Shown here piece by piece: positions 36,831 to 46,738 of a stretch of DNA of 64,000 bases (position 1 is its first letter; each line of letters begins with the position of its first letter). The notes beneath the pieces were generated by a model. That model was not told where the DNA came from. It ran no database searches and worked only from the letters and a program-made list of their open reading frames with translations. Source of the stretch: Sinorhizobium fredii (GTDB lineage Bacteria > Pseudomonadota > Alphaproteobacteria > Rhizobiales > Rhizobiaceae); contig NZ_CP024308.1 of NCBI RefSeq assembly GCF_002944405.1, forward strand, positions 248,001-312,000, written 5' to 3'. Both the position numbers and the translations under genes were made by a program.

Positions 36831-39521
36831 CTATTCCTTCTCCGGTAGCTGATGCTCGGCCGCCGGCAAACGCATGGAAATGCGCGTGCCGCGCCGCCGG
36901 ACGGCAGGGCTTTCGGCCTTGACGTGCCCACCCATCGCCTCGATGAAGCCCTTGGCTATCGCAAGCCCGAGCCCCGTTCCAAGCGAACGGCCGTCCGGTT
37001 TTCCCTTCCGGAAAAACTTATCGAACACTCGTTGGAGGTCGCCCGGCGGAATGCCTTTGCCGAGGTCGGTCACAGCAAGGACGAGCTCGTTGCCCTCGCG
37101 TCGGGCGTAGATGCTGACCGGCTCATCGCCGCCGAAACGGTTCGCGTTGTCGAGCAGATTGAAGAGCACCTGGCCGAGCAGCACGCTATCGCCGCGTATG
37201 AACGGCAGATCGGCAGAGATGCTCGTTTCAAAGACGCGGTCGGGGAAATACTTTCGCGCCCGCTCCACGGCCGAACGAACGACATCGCCGACATCGACCC
37301 AGTCACGCTTGGCGTTCACAGTTCCCGCCTCGATGCGCGTCATGTCAAGCAGGTTGGCGACGAAGCGCGTCAGCCTCTCGCTTTCTTCTTCGATTGATTT
37401 CAAGAGATCGTGCTGACTGTCGGCGGGCATTCGGTCGCCGAACTGTAGGAGGCTCGTCACTGCGCCAGTGATTGTCGCCAGCGGCGTTCTCAGATCGTGC
37501 GACATGGAGGAGAGCAGTGCGGCGCGAAATTTGTCCCCTTCGAGCTGCGCAGCCCGATCGAGGCTCTCGCGGGAAAGCCGCGCACGATCGATCGCGATGG
37601 CCGCCTGGTCGAGGACCGGTGCGAGCGCCCGCTCCTCATCGGCGTCCAGTGGCCGGTTCTTTTGCAGGAAGCCGCATACTCCGACAACACCGTGCGGACT
37701 GAGAAGCGGCCGGAACTGGAACGAGATGTTCGGCAGTGTTCCGGTATCGTCGCCGGCTGCCTCGCTTTTCTCGAAGGCCCAGCGTGCAGCCATCATGTCG
37801 GTCATTCCGAGTTCGGTGTCCGGCGGCCAGGCGGCCTTCAGGGCAATGTCGCCATCTTCCGGCACCAGAAGCACGGCGTTACGCCTTAGCGTAGTCTGTA
37901 TCTGGGTGACTGCGGCCCACAGCACATCCTCCGCATTGGCGGTACCGGAGAGCTTTCGGGAGAAGTCATAGAGCGCCTGCATTGCCGCCGCGCGCCGCTT
38001 GGCCGCTTTTGCCTGGTCGCGCACGCGAGATGCCAGCCCGCCGGCAATGATGGCGGCGGCGAGAAAGATGAAGAGGGCGAAGACCTCGTGCGGCTCGGCC
38101 ACGGTGAAAGTGCCGATGGGGTCAATGAAGAAGAAATTGTAAGCAAGCACCGACAGCAGCGCCGCCCCGATCGCCGCGATGTAGCCGGCATAAGTAGCCG
38201 AGATGAGCACCGCCAGCAGGTACAGAAGCGAAATATTTTGCAGAACAATTAAGCGCTCAATCAGCAAGCCGATCACCGTGGCCGCTGCGGAGGCGGCGGC
38301 GGCGATGGCGAGCGCGCGCGCTGTATTCCTGGAAGGCGTCGGAATACGCGGGCTCTTTGGCTTTTGGACCGGCTCATCCTTGTCGGTGACGAGGTGAATC
38401 CCTATCCCCGACGCCCGCGCCGCCAAGGCATCCGGCAGAGAGCGCCGGACAAGTCGAAGCGGGAACCGATGGCGCCGCGTGCCGATGACGATCTGCGTCG
38501 CATGCTCCCGCCTGGCGACTTTGAGAATTTCCTCGACGAAATCGCTGCCTATGATGCGGCGCGTCTCCGCACCCAGTTGCTCGGCGAGCCGGAAGGTCTC
38601 ATCGAGCTGCCGCATCGCCTCGCTGTCTGCCATCTCACGGTCCGCCCGCTCGATGGAAACCACGATCCAGTCGGCGTTCAGGCCCGAAGCGAGGCGGCTT
38701 GCCGTCCTCACCACCTTGTCCGACAGCCGGTCCGGCCCGATGCAGACGATAAGCCTTTCGCCGGCCGGCCAGGGGCCCTCGATGGCGTTCTGCCGGAGGT
38801 AGTCGACCATCTGGTCGTCGACCCGTTCGGCGGTGCGCCTGAGCGCCAGTTCGCGCAGCGCCGTCAGGTTGCCGAGCCGGAAGAAGCGGTCCACGGCGCG
38901 CTTGGCGTTGTCGGGCAGGTAGACCTTGCCCTCCTTCAGCCGCTCGATGAGCTCGGCCGGCGGCAGGTCGACCAGAATGACATCGTCGGCGCGTTTCAGC
39001 ACCGTATCGGGGATGCGCTCGCGCACCGGGACGCCGGCGATCTGGGCGACGACATCGGACAGGCTTTCCAGGTGCTGGATGTTGAGGGCCGACCACACAT
39101 CGATGCCAGCGTCGACCAGCTCCTCGATATCCTGATAGCGTTTTGGATGGCGGTATTCGCCGATATTGGTGTGGGCGATCTCGTCAACGACGATGACGCG
39201 CGGACGGCGGGCGAGCGCCGCGTCGAGATCGAATTCGGAAAAAGTGCGGCCGCCATGGACGACCTCGCGGCGCGGCAGCACCTCCAGCCCTTCGAGGAGC
39301 GCAGCCGTCTCGCCGCGGCCATGCGTCTCCACAAGGCCGATGACGATATCGGCGCCCTCGTCCTTCAGGCGCCGCGCCCGCAGGAGCATGGCATAAGTCT
39401 TGCCGACGCCGGGTGCGGCGCCGAGGAATACCGTCAGTTTCCCTCTGTTGCCCTGTTCCGCCAGCGCCAGCAGGGCATAAGGATCGGGGCGGCTCGTCAG
39501 CTCGCGGTCATTCTCGGGCAT
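36831..39521 (-). CDS. kdpD: Kdp osmosensitive K+ sensor kinase KdpD
   Basis: 896-residue sensor kinase with the standard KdpD layout. An N-terminal KdpD domain has a Walker A motif GAAPGVGKT near residues 34-42 and VVDEIAHTN. A universal-stress-like domain follows (GSDFVEEILKVARREHATQI), then four membrane segments near residues 400-500, a GAF-like segment and a histidine kinase with SSMSHDLRTPL and GTGLGLAIAKGFIEAMGGH. It senses potassium and salt stress and phosphorylates KdpE. It starts 18 bases after the kdpC stop. Confidence 0.96.
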   Translation of the reverse strand: MPENDRELTSRPDPYALLALAEQGNRGKLTVFLGAAPGVGKTYAMLLRARRLKDEGADIVIGLVETHGRGETAALLEGLEVLPRREVVHGGRTFSEFDLDAALARRPRVIVVDEIAHTNIGEYRHPKRYQDIEELVDAGIDVWSALNIQHLESLSDVVAQIAGVPVRERIPDTVLKRADDVILVDLPPAELIERLKEGKVYLPDNAKRAVDRFFRLGNLTALRELALRRTAERVDDQMVDYLRQNAIEGPWPAGERLIVCIGPDRLSDKVVRTASRLASGLNADWIVVSIERADREMADSEAMRQLDETFRLAEQLGAETRRIIGSDFVEEILKVARREHATQIVIGTRRHRFPLRLVRRSLPDALAARASGIGIHLVTDKDEPVQKPKSPRIPTPSRNTARALAIAAAASAAATVIGLLIERLIVLQNISLLYLLAVLISATYAGYIAAIGAALLSVLAYNFFFIDPIGTFTVAEPHEVFALFIFLAAAIIAGGLASRVRDQAKAAKRRAAAMQALYDFSRKLSGTANAEDVLWAAVTQIQTTLRRNAVLLVPEDGDIALKAAWPPDTELGMTDMMAARWAFEKSEAAGDDTGTLPNISFQFRPLLSPHGVVGVCGFLQKNRPLDADEERALAPVLDQAAIAIDRARLSRESLDRAAQLEGDKFRAALLSSMSHDLRTPLATITGAVTSLLQFGDRMPADSQHDLLKSIEEESERLTRFVANLLDMTRIEAGTVNAKRDWVDVGDVVRSAVERARKYFPDRVFETSISADLPFIRGDSVLLGQVLFNLLDNANRFGGDEPVSIYARREGNELVLAVTDLGKGIPPGDLQRVFDKFFRKGKPDGRSLGTGLGLAIAKGFIEAMGGHVKAESPAVRRRGTRISMRLPAAEHQLPEKE

Positions 39522-39539
39522 TCAACATCTCGAAGTCGC

Positions 39540-40109
39540 TCAGGCCCCGGACGCGTCCAGGGCGAGGTTCAGTTCTAGCACATTGACGCGCGGCTCGCCT
39601 ATGAACCCGAAGAGGCGAGTTTGCGTGGCGTTTTCAACCAGGCTTGCCACATCCGCCTCCGGGATGCCCCGCGCCCGCGCGATCCGGGCAATCTGGGCGC
39701 GGGCAAATTCCGGCGAGATATGCGGGTCGAGGCCGGAGCCGGAGACGGCCGCGCCATCGGCGGGAATGTCTCCCGCAACGCCCGCCGCGCGCAGCCGTTC
39801 GATGTCCGCCGCCACGCGGTCCTTGAGCTTGACGGAGGTAGCGCCGAGGTTGGAACCGCTGGAGGCGCCGGCGTTATAGGGTTCCGGTCCGGTCGCCGAC
39901 GGACGAGGCCAGAAGTATTTCTCGGAGACGAAGTTCTGCCCGATCAGGTCGGAACCGATGACGGCGCCATGCTTCAGGATCAAGCTGCCATTGGCCTCAG
40001 CCGGCATCAACGCCTGCGCAGCGCCGGTGATCACCAGCGGATAGGCGAGACCCGTGATCGCAGTCAGGCCCAGGATGAAGACGAAGGCGGGGCGAAGTTG
40101 CTTGAACAT
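39540..40109 (-). CDS. kdpC: Potassium-transporting ATPase subunit KdpC
   Basis: Single-membrane-span subunit that stabilises the KdpFABC complex, about 189 residues. It starts at the ATG at 40109, 2 bases after the kdpB stop; a GTG 6 bases upstream is also possible. The hydrophobic helix [20 protein letters not shown] is followed by the family motifs [23 protein letters not shown] in part, [13 protein letters not shown] and [10 protein letters not shown]. It is intact, unlike kdpB. Confidence 0.95.
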   Translation of the reverse strand: MFKQLRPAFVFILGLTAITGLAYPLVITGAAQALMPAEANGSLILKHGAVIGSDLIGQNFVSEKYFWPRPSATGPEPYNAGASSGSNLGATSVKLKDRVAADIERLRAAGVAGDIPADGAAVSGSGLDPHISPEFARAQIARIARARGIPEADVASLVENATQTRLFGFIGEPRVNVLELNLALDASGA

Positions 40110-40111
40110 GA

Positions 40112-42149
40112 TCACACCAGATTGAGATTGGAGACGACGACGTCGATGAGCTTGATCCCGGCGAAGGGCAGCACGAGACCGCCGAGGCCGTAGACCAGCA
40201 ACGGCGCAGGAGCGCGGCCGCGCCGACGGGACGGTATGTGACGCCCTTCAGCGCCAGCGGAATGAGCGCCACGATGATCAGCGCGTTGAAGATGATGGCC
40301 GAGAGGATCGCCGACTGCGGCGAGCCGAGGCCCATGATGTTGAGCGCGCCGAGTGCCGGATAAGTCGTCACGAACAGCGCCGGGATGATGGCGAAATACT
40401 TCGCCACGTCGTTGGCGATCGAGAAGGTGGTGAGAGAGCCGCGCGTCATCAGCAATTGCTTGCCGATCCCGACGATCTCGATGAGCTTGGTCGGGCTCGA
40501 ATCGAGGTCGACCATATTCGCCGCCTCGCGGGCGGCCTGCGTCCCGGTCTGCATGGCGACACCGACATCGGCCTGGGCAAGCGCCGGCGCGTCGTTGGTG
40601 CCGTCGCCGCACATGGCGATGAGCCGGCCGCCTTTCTGCTCCTTGCGGATATAGGCGAGCTTGTCCTCCGGCGTCGCTTCCGCGAGGAAATCGTCGACGC
40701 CCGCCTCGGAGGCGATTGCCGCAGCGGTGATCGGGTTGTCGCCGGTCACCATCACCGTGCGGATGCCCATCATGCGTAGCGCGGCGAAGCGCTCCTGATG
40801 CCGGGCTTGACGATATCCTTCAGGTGGATGACGCCGAGAAGCCCGCTGCCGTCCGCCACTGCCAGCGGCGTGCCGCCGGTGCGGGCTATCCGGTCGACCG
40901 CCTGGCGGAACTCGACAGGGACCTTATCCTCAGCGAGGCCGGCGAATTTCAGGACCGAGTCCACCGCCCCCTTGCGCAACCGGCGGCCGCCATGGTCGAC
41001 GCCGGAAAGCCGGGTTTCGGCGGCGAAGGGAATGATCGCGTCGATCCGCGCATCGGGCACCCGCCGTCCGAACTCGCCGGTTGCGAGCGCGACGATCGAG
41101 CGGCCTTCCGGCGTCTCGTCCGCGAGACTGGCGAGCAGCGCCGCATCGGCAAGCTCCGCCTCGGTGACGCCCGGCACCGGCAGGAAGTCGCTCGCCATGC
41201 GGTTGCCGAAGGTGATCGTGCCGGTCTTGTCGAGGAGCAGCGTGTCCACGTCGCCGGCCGCTTCGACGGCGCGGCCGGATGTCGCGATGACGTTGAAGCG
41301 CACCAGCCGGTCCATGCCGGCAATGCCGATAGCCGATAGTAGCCCGCCTATGGTGGTCGGGATCAGGGTGACAAGCAGTGCGGCGAGCACCGTGACCGAA
41401 AGCACGGTCGCGGAATAGCCGGCAAGGCCCCAAAGCGTGACGACGGCGATCAGGAAGATCAGGGTCAGGCCGGAGAGCAGGATCGACAGCGCGATCTCGT
41501 TCGGTGTCTTCTGCCGCTGCGCCCCCTCGATAAGGGCGATCATGCGATCGACGAAGGTCGAGCCGGGCGCCGTGGTGATGCAAACCTTGATCCAGTCGGA
41601 AAGCACCTGCGTGCCGCCGGTGACGGCAGAACGGTCGCCGCCAGCCTCGCGGATCACCGGCGCCGACTCGCCGGTGATCGCGCTCTCGTTGACCGAAGTC
41701 ACGCCTTCGATAACCTCGCCGTCGCCGGGGATCAGTTCGCCGGCCTCGACGAGGACGAGGTCGCCGACCTTCAGCATGGTGGCCGGGATCTCCTCCGTCT
41801 CCCGCCCCTCGGGGGACAGAAGCTTGCGTGCGGCGAGCTCCGATTTGGTGCGGCGCAGGAAGTCGGCCTGGGCCTTGCCGCGCCCCTCGGCGACCGCTTC
41901 GGCGAAGGTGGCGAAGAGCACCGTGAACCACAGCCAGGCGGCGATCTGGCCCGAAAAGAGCGGGCTTCCGCCAGCGGTGACGAGATCGCGGACGAAGAAG
42001 AGCGTGACCATCGCCGCCACGACCTCGGTCACGAAGATCACGGGGTTGCGCACGAGCTGTCGCGGGTCGAGCTTGACAAAGGCTGCCTTCGCCGCCGGCA
42101 GAAGGATCGCCGGATCGAAGAGCCCCGCCGCCATTGCTTTCTTGTACAT
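40112..42149 (-). pseudogene. kdpB: Potassium-transporting ATPase subunit KdpB, two frameshifts
   Basis: Catalytic P-type ATPase subunit, which would have about 680 residues from the ATG at 42149 ([20 protein letters not shown]). The phosphorylation motif DKTGTIT and the hinge [14 protein letters not shown] are both present but in different frames. After [10 protein letters not shown] the frame is lost at about 40797 and resumes one base off as [16 protein letters not shown]. Near 40201 a second loss of one base (or four) follows GAAALLRR, and the tail [15 protein letters not shown] continues in a third frame to 40112. As given, no complete KdpB is encoded. True decay or two sequence errors would both explain it. 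Confidence 0.9.
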
Positions 42150-42160
42150 GGTGGTTTCCT

Positions 42161-43870
42161 TCAAAAGGTCTGGCCCGCGAGCATGGCGAAATGCTCGATG
42201 ATCGGACCGAGGGCGAGCGCCGGGAAGAATTGCAGCCCGCCGAGAATGAGGATGATGCCGATCAGGAGGCCGACGAAGAGCGGCGTGTCGGTCGGGAAGG
42301 TGCCCTTCGAGGCCAGGACGCGCGCCTTGGCGGCAATGGAGCCGGCGATCGCGAGCACGGGGACGGCATAGGCGAAGCGGCCGAACAGCATCGCGACGCC
42401 GAGCGTCGTATTGTACCAGAGCGTGTTGCCCGAAAGCCCGCCGAAGGCCGAACCGTTGTTGCCGGCGGCGGAGGTGAAGGCGTAGAGGATTTCCGACAGG
42501 CCGTGCGGGCCGACGGTGCCGATGCTGGCGACGGCCGAAGGCAGGACAACGGAAATCGCCGTGAAGCCGAGGATTGCGAGGGGCAGGATGAGCACCGCGA
42601 ATATCGCATATTTCATTTCGCGCGCTTCGATCTTCTTGCCGAGCAGTTCCGGCGTGCGGCCGACCATCAGGCCGGCGGCGAAAACGGCGAGGATCGCGAA
42701 GACGATCATGCCGTAGAGGCCGGAGCCGACGCCGCCGGGCAGAACCTCGCCGAGTTGGATGAGGAGCATCGGAACGAGGCCGCCGAGACCGGTGAACGAA
42801 CCGTGCATGCCGTTGACGCCGCCGTCTGAAAGCCCGGTCGTGACCGTCGCATAAAGCGCCGTCATGGCCTGGCCGAAGCGGACTTCCTTGCCCTCCATAT
42901 TGCCCCGCGCCGGATCGAGCCCGAGCGCGGTGAGGATCGGGTTGCCGGCCGCCTCCGCCCAATAGACGACGCCAACGCTGACGATCAGGAAGGCGAAGGT
43001 AACGGCGATGAAGGCCCAGCCCTGGCGGCGGTTGCCGACGAGCTGACCGAAGGTGTAGATGAGCGCCGCCGAGATCGACAGCATGGCGAAGATGTTGAGG
43101 TAGTTCGACAGCGCCGTCGGGTTCTCGAAGGGATGCGCGGCATTGACGTTGAAGAAGCCGCCGCCATTGGTGCCCAACTGCTTGATCGCCTCCTGGCTGG
43201 CAACCGGACCGAGCGCGATCGTCTGCCTTACGCCTTCAAGCGTGGTCGCCTCGACGGACGCGCGAAATGTCTGTGGCAGGCCCATCGCCACGAAGGCGAG
43301 CGCCACGACGACGGCGATCGGCAGGAGCACGTAGAGGGTCGCACGGGTGAGATCGATCCAGAAGTTGCCGACCGTCGACACGGCCGAGCGTGCGAAGGCC
43401 CTCGTGACGGCAAGCGCGATCGCGATGCCGCTCGCGGCGGAAACGAAGTTCTGCACCGTCAGGCCCGCCATCTGGCTGAAGTGGCTGAGCGTCGTCTCGC
43501 CGCTGTAGTTCTGCCAGTTGGTGTTGGTGACGAAGCTGACGGCGGTGTTGAAGGCGAGATCCGGAGGCACATTGCCGAAGCCCTGCGGGTTGAGGGGCAG
43601 CAAGGCCTGGCATCTCAGGATCGCGTAGAGCGACACGAAGCCCGCCATGCTGAAGGCGAGCAAGGAGAAGGTGTAGGCGAGCCAGCTCTGCTCCTTCGCC
43701 GGATCGACGCCGGCGAGGGCATAGAGGCCGCGCTCGACGGGACCGAAAATAGGCGAGAAGACGTTGCGCCCGCCGGAAAGGACCTGAGCCATGTAAAGCC
43801 CCAGCGGCTTGATGACGATCAGGACGGCGAGGAAGAGGAGGCTGATCTGCAGCCACCCGATGACAGTCAT
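42161..43870 (-). CDS. kdpA: Potassium-transporting ATPase subunit KdpA
   Basis: Potassium-binding channel-like subunit, 569 residues with about ten membrane segments. Selectivity-filter-like loops are visible, including [13 protein letters not shown] and [21 protein letters not shown], and [14 protein letters not shown] near the C-terminus. The sequence is complete. It lies 22 bases after kdpF and 11 bases before kdpB, so the order kdpF-kdpA-kdpB-kdpC-kdpD-kdpE is standard. Confidence 0.96.
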   Translation of the reverse strand: MTVIGWLQISLLFLAVLIVIKPLGLYMAQVLSGGRNVFSPIFGPVERGLYALAGVDPAKEQSWLAYTFSLLAFSMAGFVSLYAILRCQALLPLNPQGFGNVPPDLAFNTAVSFVTNTNWQNYSGETTLSHFSQMAGLTVQNFVSAASGIAIALAVTRAFARSAVSTVGNFWIDLTRATLYVLLPIAVVVALAFVAMGLPQTFRASVEATTLEGVRQTIALGPVASQEAIKQLGTNGGGFFNVNAAHPFENPTALSNYLNIFAMLSISAALIYTFGQLVGNRRQGWAFIAVTFAFLIVSVGVVYWAEAAGNPILTALGLDPARGNMEGKEVRFGQAMTALYATVTTGLSDGGVNGMHGSFTGLGGLVPMLLIQLGEVLPGGVGSGLYGMIVFAILAVFAAGLMVGRTPELLGKKIEAREMKYAIFAVLILPLAILGFTAISVVLPSAVASIGTVGPHGLSEILYAFTSAAGNNGSAFGGLSGNTLWYNTTLGVAMLFGRFAYAVPVLAIAGSIAAKARVLASKGTFPTDTPLFVGLLIGIILILGGLQFFPALALGPIIEHFAMLAGQTF

Positions 43871-43892
43871 GGGAATTCTCCGTGGAGGCGGG

Positions 43893-43979
43893 TCAGAAAC
43901 GTTCGGGCCGAACGAGCGTCACGAGCAGGTAGGCCGCGAGCGCAAGGGCGACGGCGAGGCCGATGAGGGCTTCCAACAT
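43893..43979 (-). CDS. kdpF: Potassium-transporting ATPase small subunit KdpF
   Basis: 28-residue single-span protein: one hydrophobic helix ([18 protein letters not shown]) followed by RPERF, the typical KdpF tail. The ATG at 43979 has AGGAGGG 5 bases upstream, and that Shine-Dalgarno overlaps the stop of the small frame before it. KdpF stabilises the KdpABC complex. It is too short for routine gene finders. Confidence 0.93.
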   Translation of the reverse strand: MLEALIGLAVALALAAYLLVTLVRPERF

Positions 43980-43988
43980 CGAACCCTC

Positions 43989-44072
43989 CTAGAGCCGGCT
44001 GAGCGTGCGCGCGTATACCGCAAGCACGACAAAACCGCCGATGCTGGCGACAACGAAAAGGGTGTCGGACAT
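43989..44072 (-). CDS. Predicted 27-residue membrane peptide upstream of kdpF
   Basis: The frame begins at the ATG at 44072 with GGAGA 7 bases upstream and ends 9 bases before kdpF. The peptide is MSDTLFVVASIGGFVVLAVY followed by ARTLSRL: a single hydrophobic helix with a basic tail, similar in style to KdpF but not the same protein. Its stop codon is immediately followed by the kdpF ribosome site, so translation would be coupled. It would be the first product of the kdp transcript. No known family is recognised. Confidence 0.6.
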   Translation of the reverse strand: MSDTLFVVASIGGFVVLAVYARTLSRL

Positions 44073-44429
44073 GGGCATTCTCCGATTGTCAGTGTCATCC
44101 GGATGATGCCCCCGCCTCGGGTCAAATATCGATTGGGATCCTTGAGCGGCCGCGTAAGGAAATGATAAAGAGCCGGAATGGGCGTGAAGAACCGCATGGG
44201 TTGCCCGCTGAGTGAGAGTCGCACTTCAGGCGGGCTGATGAAGGCTGTGGGCGGCCTGTAGCGTCCGACCCGCTGATCTCGGGGGGATCCACTTAGACGC
44301 GCGAAGCCCCAGCGAGTGCGTCCGCGTCCAGTCTCCGCATTCCACCCGAATAGTCGCCCCTCGAAATACGATCAATCCGCTTGAAGGTTGAGCGCTGCGG
44401 TGTGGGGGGTGGCTCTTGGGAGGAATGCT
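44073..44429. promoter_or_regulatory. Control region upstream of the kdp operon and integrase
   Basis: About 357 bases between the kdp operon (minus) and the recombinase gene (plus), with no supported gene. The KdpE-dependent promoter should lie close to 44073-44200. I could not identify a KdpE site with confidence. GGGAGG precedes the recombinase ATG. Confidence 0.4.
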
Positions 44430-45017
44430 ATGTCCAGTTGGAACTCGGGCCGCATCATCGGTCAGAAGCCCCCATTGAAGCCGAAAGAGCTCTGGGCTAT
44501 CCGAACCCGCCTCCAGATGCTGGGTGCGGTGCGTGACCTGGCCCTGTTCAATCTCGCGATCGACAGCAAATTGCGAGCATGTGATCTCGTCGCGATCTCA
44601 GTTGGCGATGTTGCGATTTCCGGAAGGATTCGCGACCGAGCGATCATCATTCAGAGGAAAACCGGCCGACCCGTGCAATTCGAACTGACCGATCAAACGC
44701 GGGAGGCTGTCGCTGCATGGATCGGAAGCCGTAGGCTCGGTGACCGGGATTACCTGTTTCCGAGCCGCGTGCCGCATCTGTCGACACGGCAATATGGCAG
44801 GATCGTCGAAAGGTGGGTGTCGAGCATCGGACTTGATCCCCAACGCTACGGTACACACTCGATGAGACGGACGAAGGCGGCGCACATCTACAAGAAGACG
44901 GGAAACCTGCGCGCCGTCCAGCTCTTGCTCGGCCACAAGAAGCTGGAGAGCACCGTGCAGTACCTCGGGATCGAGGTGGACGACGCCTTGGCCATTTCTG
45001 AGCAAGTGGAGCTCTAG
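44430..45017 (+). CDS. Tyrosine recombinase / site-specific integrase
   Basis: 195-residue protein consisting mainly of the catalytic domain of tyrosine recombinases. The pattern is visible: an arginine in NLAIDSKLRACDLVAI, the HSMRR box in YGTHSMRRTKAAHIYKKTG, LLGHKKLEST, and the nucleophilic tyrosine in TVQYLGI. The N-terminal arm-binding domain of phage integrases is absent; such short recombinases are frequent on rhizobial plasmids. The start at 44430 follows GGGAGG. It stands at the boundary between the kdp region and the stress island, which suits a role in acquisition, though no attachment repeats were found. Confidence 0.9.
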   Translation: MSSWNSGRIIGQKPPLKPKELWAIRTRLQMLGAVRDLALFNLAIDSKLRACDLVAISVGDVAISGRIRDRAIIIQRKTGRPVQFELTDQTREAVAAWIGSRRLGDRDYLFPSRVPHLSTRQYGRIVERWVSSIGLDPQRYGTHSMRRTKAAHIYKKTGNLRAVQLLLGHKKLESTVQYLGIEVDDALAISEQVEL

Positions 45018-45023
45018 CGCTCA

Positions 45024-45054
45024 AGGGCGGCGCTTCTCATTGAGGCGCCGCCCT
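45024..45054 (+). terminator. Hairpin terminator after the recombinase gene
   Basis: AGGGCGGCGC and GCGCCGCCCT form a perfect 10-base stem around an 11-base loop, 7 bases after the stop codon. No long T-run follows. Confidence 0.6.
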
Positions 45055-45694
45055 CGCTGGTCCGAATGAAGGTTAAGGCCCGACCTTTCTGCGACGGATC
45101 GAACCGGAAAGATCGACCTACACCAATCATCGACACCAGACGCAGGGAATGGCTCGATTGTGCTCAATCGAGCCATTCCCGGTCCTCGTTCCCTACGGCC
45201 GCAACGGGTCAACTGCGCCGGTCGCTGCGGGCAAACTGCACGGCCGAAAAGCGGACTTTCAAGACGTTCGGATTGGCGGCTGATAGGGACGAGTTCGACC
45301 CGTTGCGGACCTTGGCACCTGATCCTGTAAACGGCTTGGCTGGGCCCCTGAGCGGACCTCCATGAACCGGTCGAAACCGGCAACTGAGCATCAAACGCAC
45401 GTTGGTATGCCGAGCCGAGGCAGAGGCACATCGTCCGCCGAGATTTGGGAAGGAGCTGCGGGGATAATTCCAAATGAGTTGCTCATACGAGGACTTTAGA
45501 TGGCGACGAACTATCGTACGCACCCTTCGCTCAAACGAGGAGGTGCGGAAACAACGTGAGAAGATGGACTGTCAAGACGGCGATATGTTCGGCCACAGCG
45601 TTGGGGCTCTGAAAGGTCTTGAAATCCGCCATTTCGACGCCGATATTTTCATCACTTCCTTTTCATCCGGCGCGAATGCGAGAAGGAGGACATC
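45055..45694. other. Gene-free interval with palindrome and repeat sequence
   Basis: About 640 bases between the recombinase terminator and the first DUF982 gene, with no frame I can support. It contains a 36-base perfect hairpin at 45145-45180 and the sequence TCGACCCGTTGCGGAC at 45295-45310, which also occurs at 57303. Upstream of the DUF982 gene is a strong GGAGG. Confidence 0.45.
45145..45180. repeat. 36-base perfect palindrome with 16-base arms
   Basis: GGGAATGGCTCGATTG, a 4-base loop, then its exact reverse complement. There is no T-run on either side, so it is not a standard terminator. It might be a protein-binding site, a small-RNA end or part of a mobile repeat. Confidence 0.75.
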
Positions 45695-45994
45695 ATGCTC
45701 AACCCGGAATTGGTTTGGATGACGCCCGTGACCGTCCGCATGAAGGACCGGGCGCCCCAGGTCTTTGCTTCTGTCAACGACGCGCTCGATTTCCTCGAGG
45801 GGGATTGGGCAAATCGAGGCAGCAAATACAACCGAGCCGTTCAAACGTGTCGTCGCGCTCTAAACCGAATGACGCCAGTCGCCATCGCGCGCGAAGCCTT
45901 CATAGACTTCTGCCGTGATGCAGGCATGTCGACGTCGGACACGGATGGAATGCTTGCGCCGAAGACCGGCGGCGGTCAGCACTCGCTCGCCTAG
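45695..45994 (+). CDS. DUF982 family protein (copy 1)
   Basis: 99-residue cytoplasmic protein of the rhizobial DUF982 family, function unknown. The family pattern is clear: W(M)TPVTVRMKD, ASVNDALDFLEGDWA, a central VQTCRRALNR and AREAFIDFCRDAGM. The ATG follows a strong AAGGAGG. It is the first gene of the stress island after the recombinase and ends 8 bases before a perfect hairpin terminator. Three further family members, one broken, are in the next 18 kb. Confidence 0.85.
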   Translation: MLNPELVWMTPVTVRMKDRAPQVFASVNDALDFLEGDWANRGSKYNRAVQTCRRALNRMTPVAIAREAFIDFCRDAGMSTSDTDGMLAPKTGGGQHSLA

Positions 45995-46002
45995 AATGGC
46001 TA

Positions 46003-46031
46003 GAATAGGGGCACTCTTAGTGCCCCTATTC
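46003..46031 (+). terminator. Hairpin terminator after DUF982 copy 1
   Basis: GAATAGGGGCAC and GTGCCCCTATTC form a perfect 12-base stem around TCTTA, 8 bases after the stop codon. Confidence 0.75.
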
Positions 46032-46260
46032 GTATTCCTCCTCGCGCGCGGCCGCGCACCATTTCTTTGTGTTCCAGCCTTCGCCCTCATCGATTGCCCA
46101 AGATGCAGGCTACCGGGCACACCGTTGGAATCATGGTGGCTATTTGTCCATCGAAGAAAGTTGTCCTCTTGAAGATCAATTTGCCCAAAATTACATCGTC
46201 TTACGCAGCGTGCGCAGCACGCAAAAACACCGTCAACAAGCTTCATTCGTGGAGGTTGTC

Positions 46261-46623
46261 ATGGCAAACGGACTGATGGAGGGCAAGAAGGCACAGGATT
46301 GGCTCAATCTGGTGCTCGGTGTCGCCCTGTTCGTCTCACCGTGGGTGATCGGGTTCGCCCCTGAGACCATGCCGGCGTGGAACGCCTGGATCGTCGGCAT
46401 AGTGCTCGGCGCTCTGGCAATTGCCGCGTTCGCGGCGTTTGCGGAGTGGGAAGAGTGGGCCAACCTGGTGCTCGGGATCTGGCTGATCGTCTCGCCCTGG
46501 CTGCTGCAATTCGCGACGAACATCAACGCGATGTGGACCCACGTGGTCCTGGGTGTGCTCGTCGCAGCCGTGTCGGCCTGGGCGCTCTGGGACTATCGGC
46601 AGAACCCCCACGCCCATGTATGA
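46261..46623 (+). CDS. SPW-repeat membrane protein
   Basis: 120-residue inner-membrane protein with two SPW repeats: LNLVLGVALFVSPWVIGF near residues 15-32 and ANLVLGIWLIVSPWLLQF near 66-83, each within a pair of hydrophobic segments. The N-terminus is short and hydrophilic and the tail is DYRQNPHAHV. The function of SPW proteins is not known; they are often found among stress genes. The start at 46261 is chosen because the repeat unit and a hydrophilic leader begin there. An inverted repeat follows the stop. Confidence 0.88.
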   Translation: MANGLMEGKKAQDWLNLVLGVALFVSPWVIGFAPETMPAWNAWIVGIVLGALAIAAFAAFAEWEEWANLVLGIWLIVSPWLLQFATNINAMWTHVVLGVLVAAVSAWALWDYRQNPHAHV

Positions 46624-46632
46624 TCCGAGAGT

Positions 46633-46660
46633 ACCGCCCGCCGCTGCAGCGGCGGGCGGT
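46633..46660. terminator. Perfect 28-base palindromic terminator after the SPW gene
   Basis: ACCGCCCGCCGCTG is followed immediately by its reverse complement. It lies 10 bases after the SPW stop and may stop transcription from both sides. Confidence 0.65.
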
Positions 46661-46738
46661 TCCGGAATGATGATTGGAACCGAACATTCGCCACCAAGAA
46701 CAGTATAGCGCTTCGGCAGTCACGGCTCCCCCTGAACA

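Noticed and set aside
42150..42962. Upstream extension of the KdpB frame.
   Set aside because: It overlaps kdpA in another frame; the KdpB start at 42149 matches the family.
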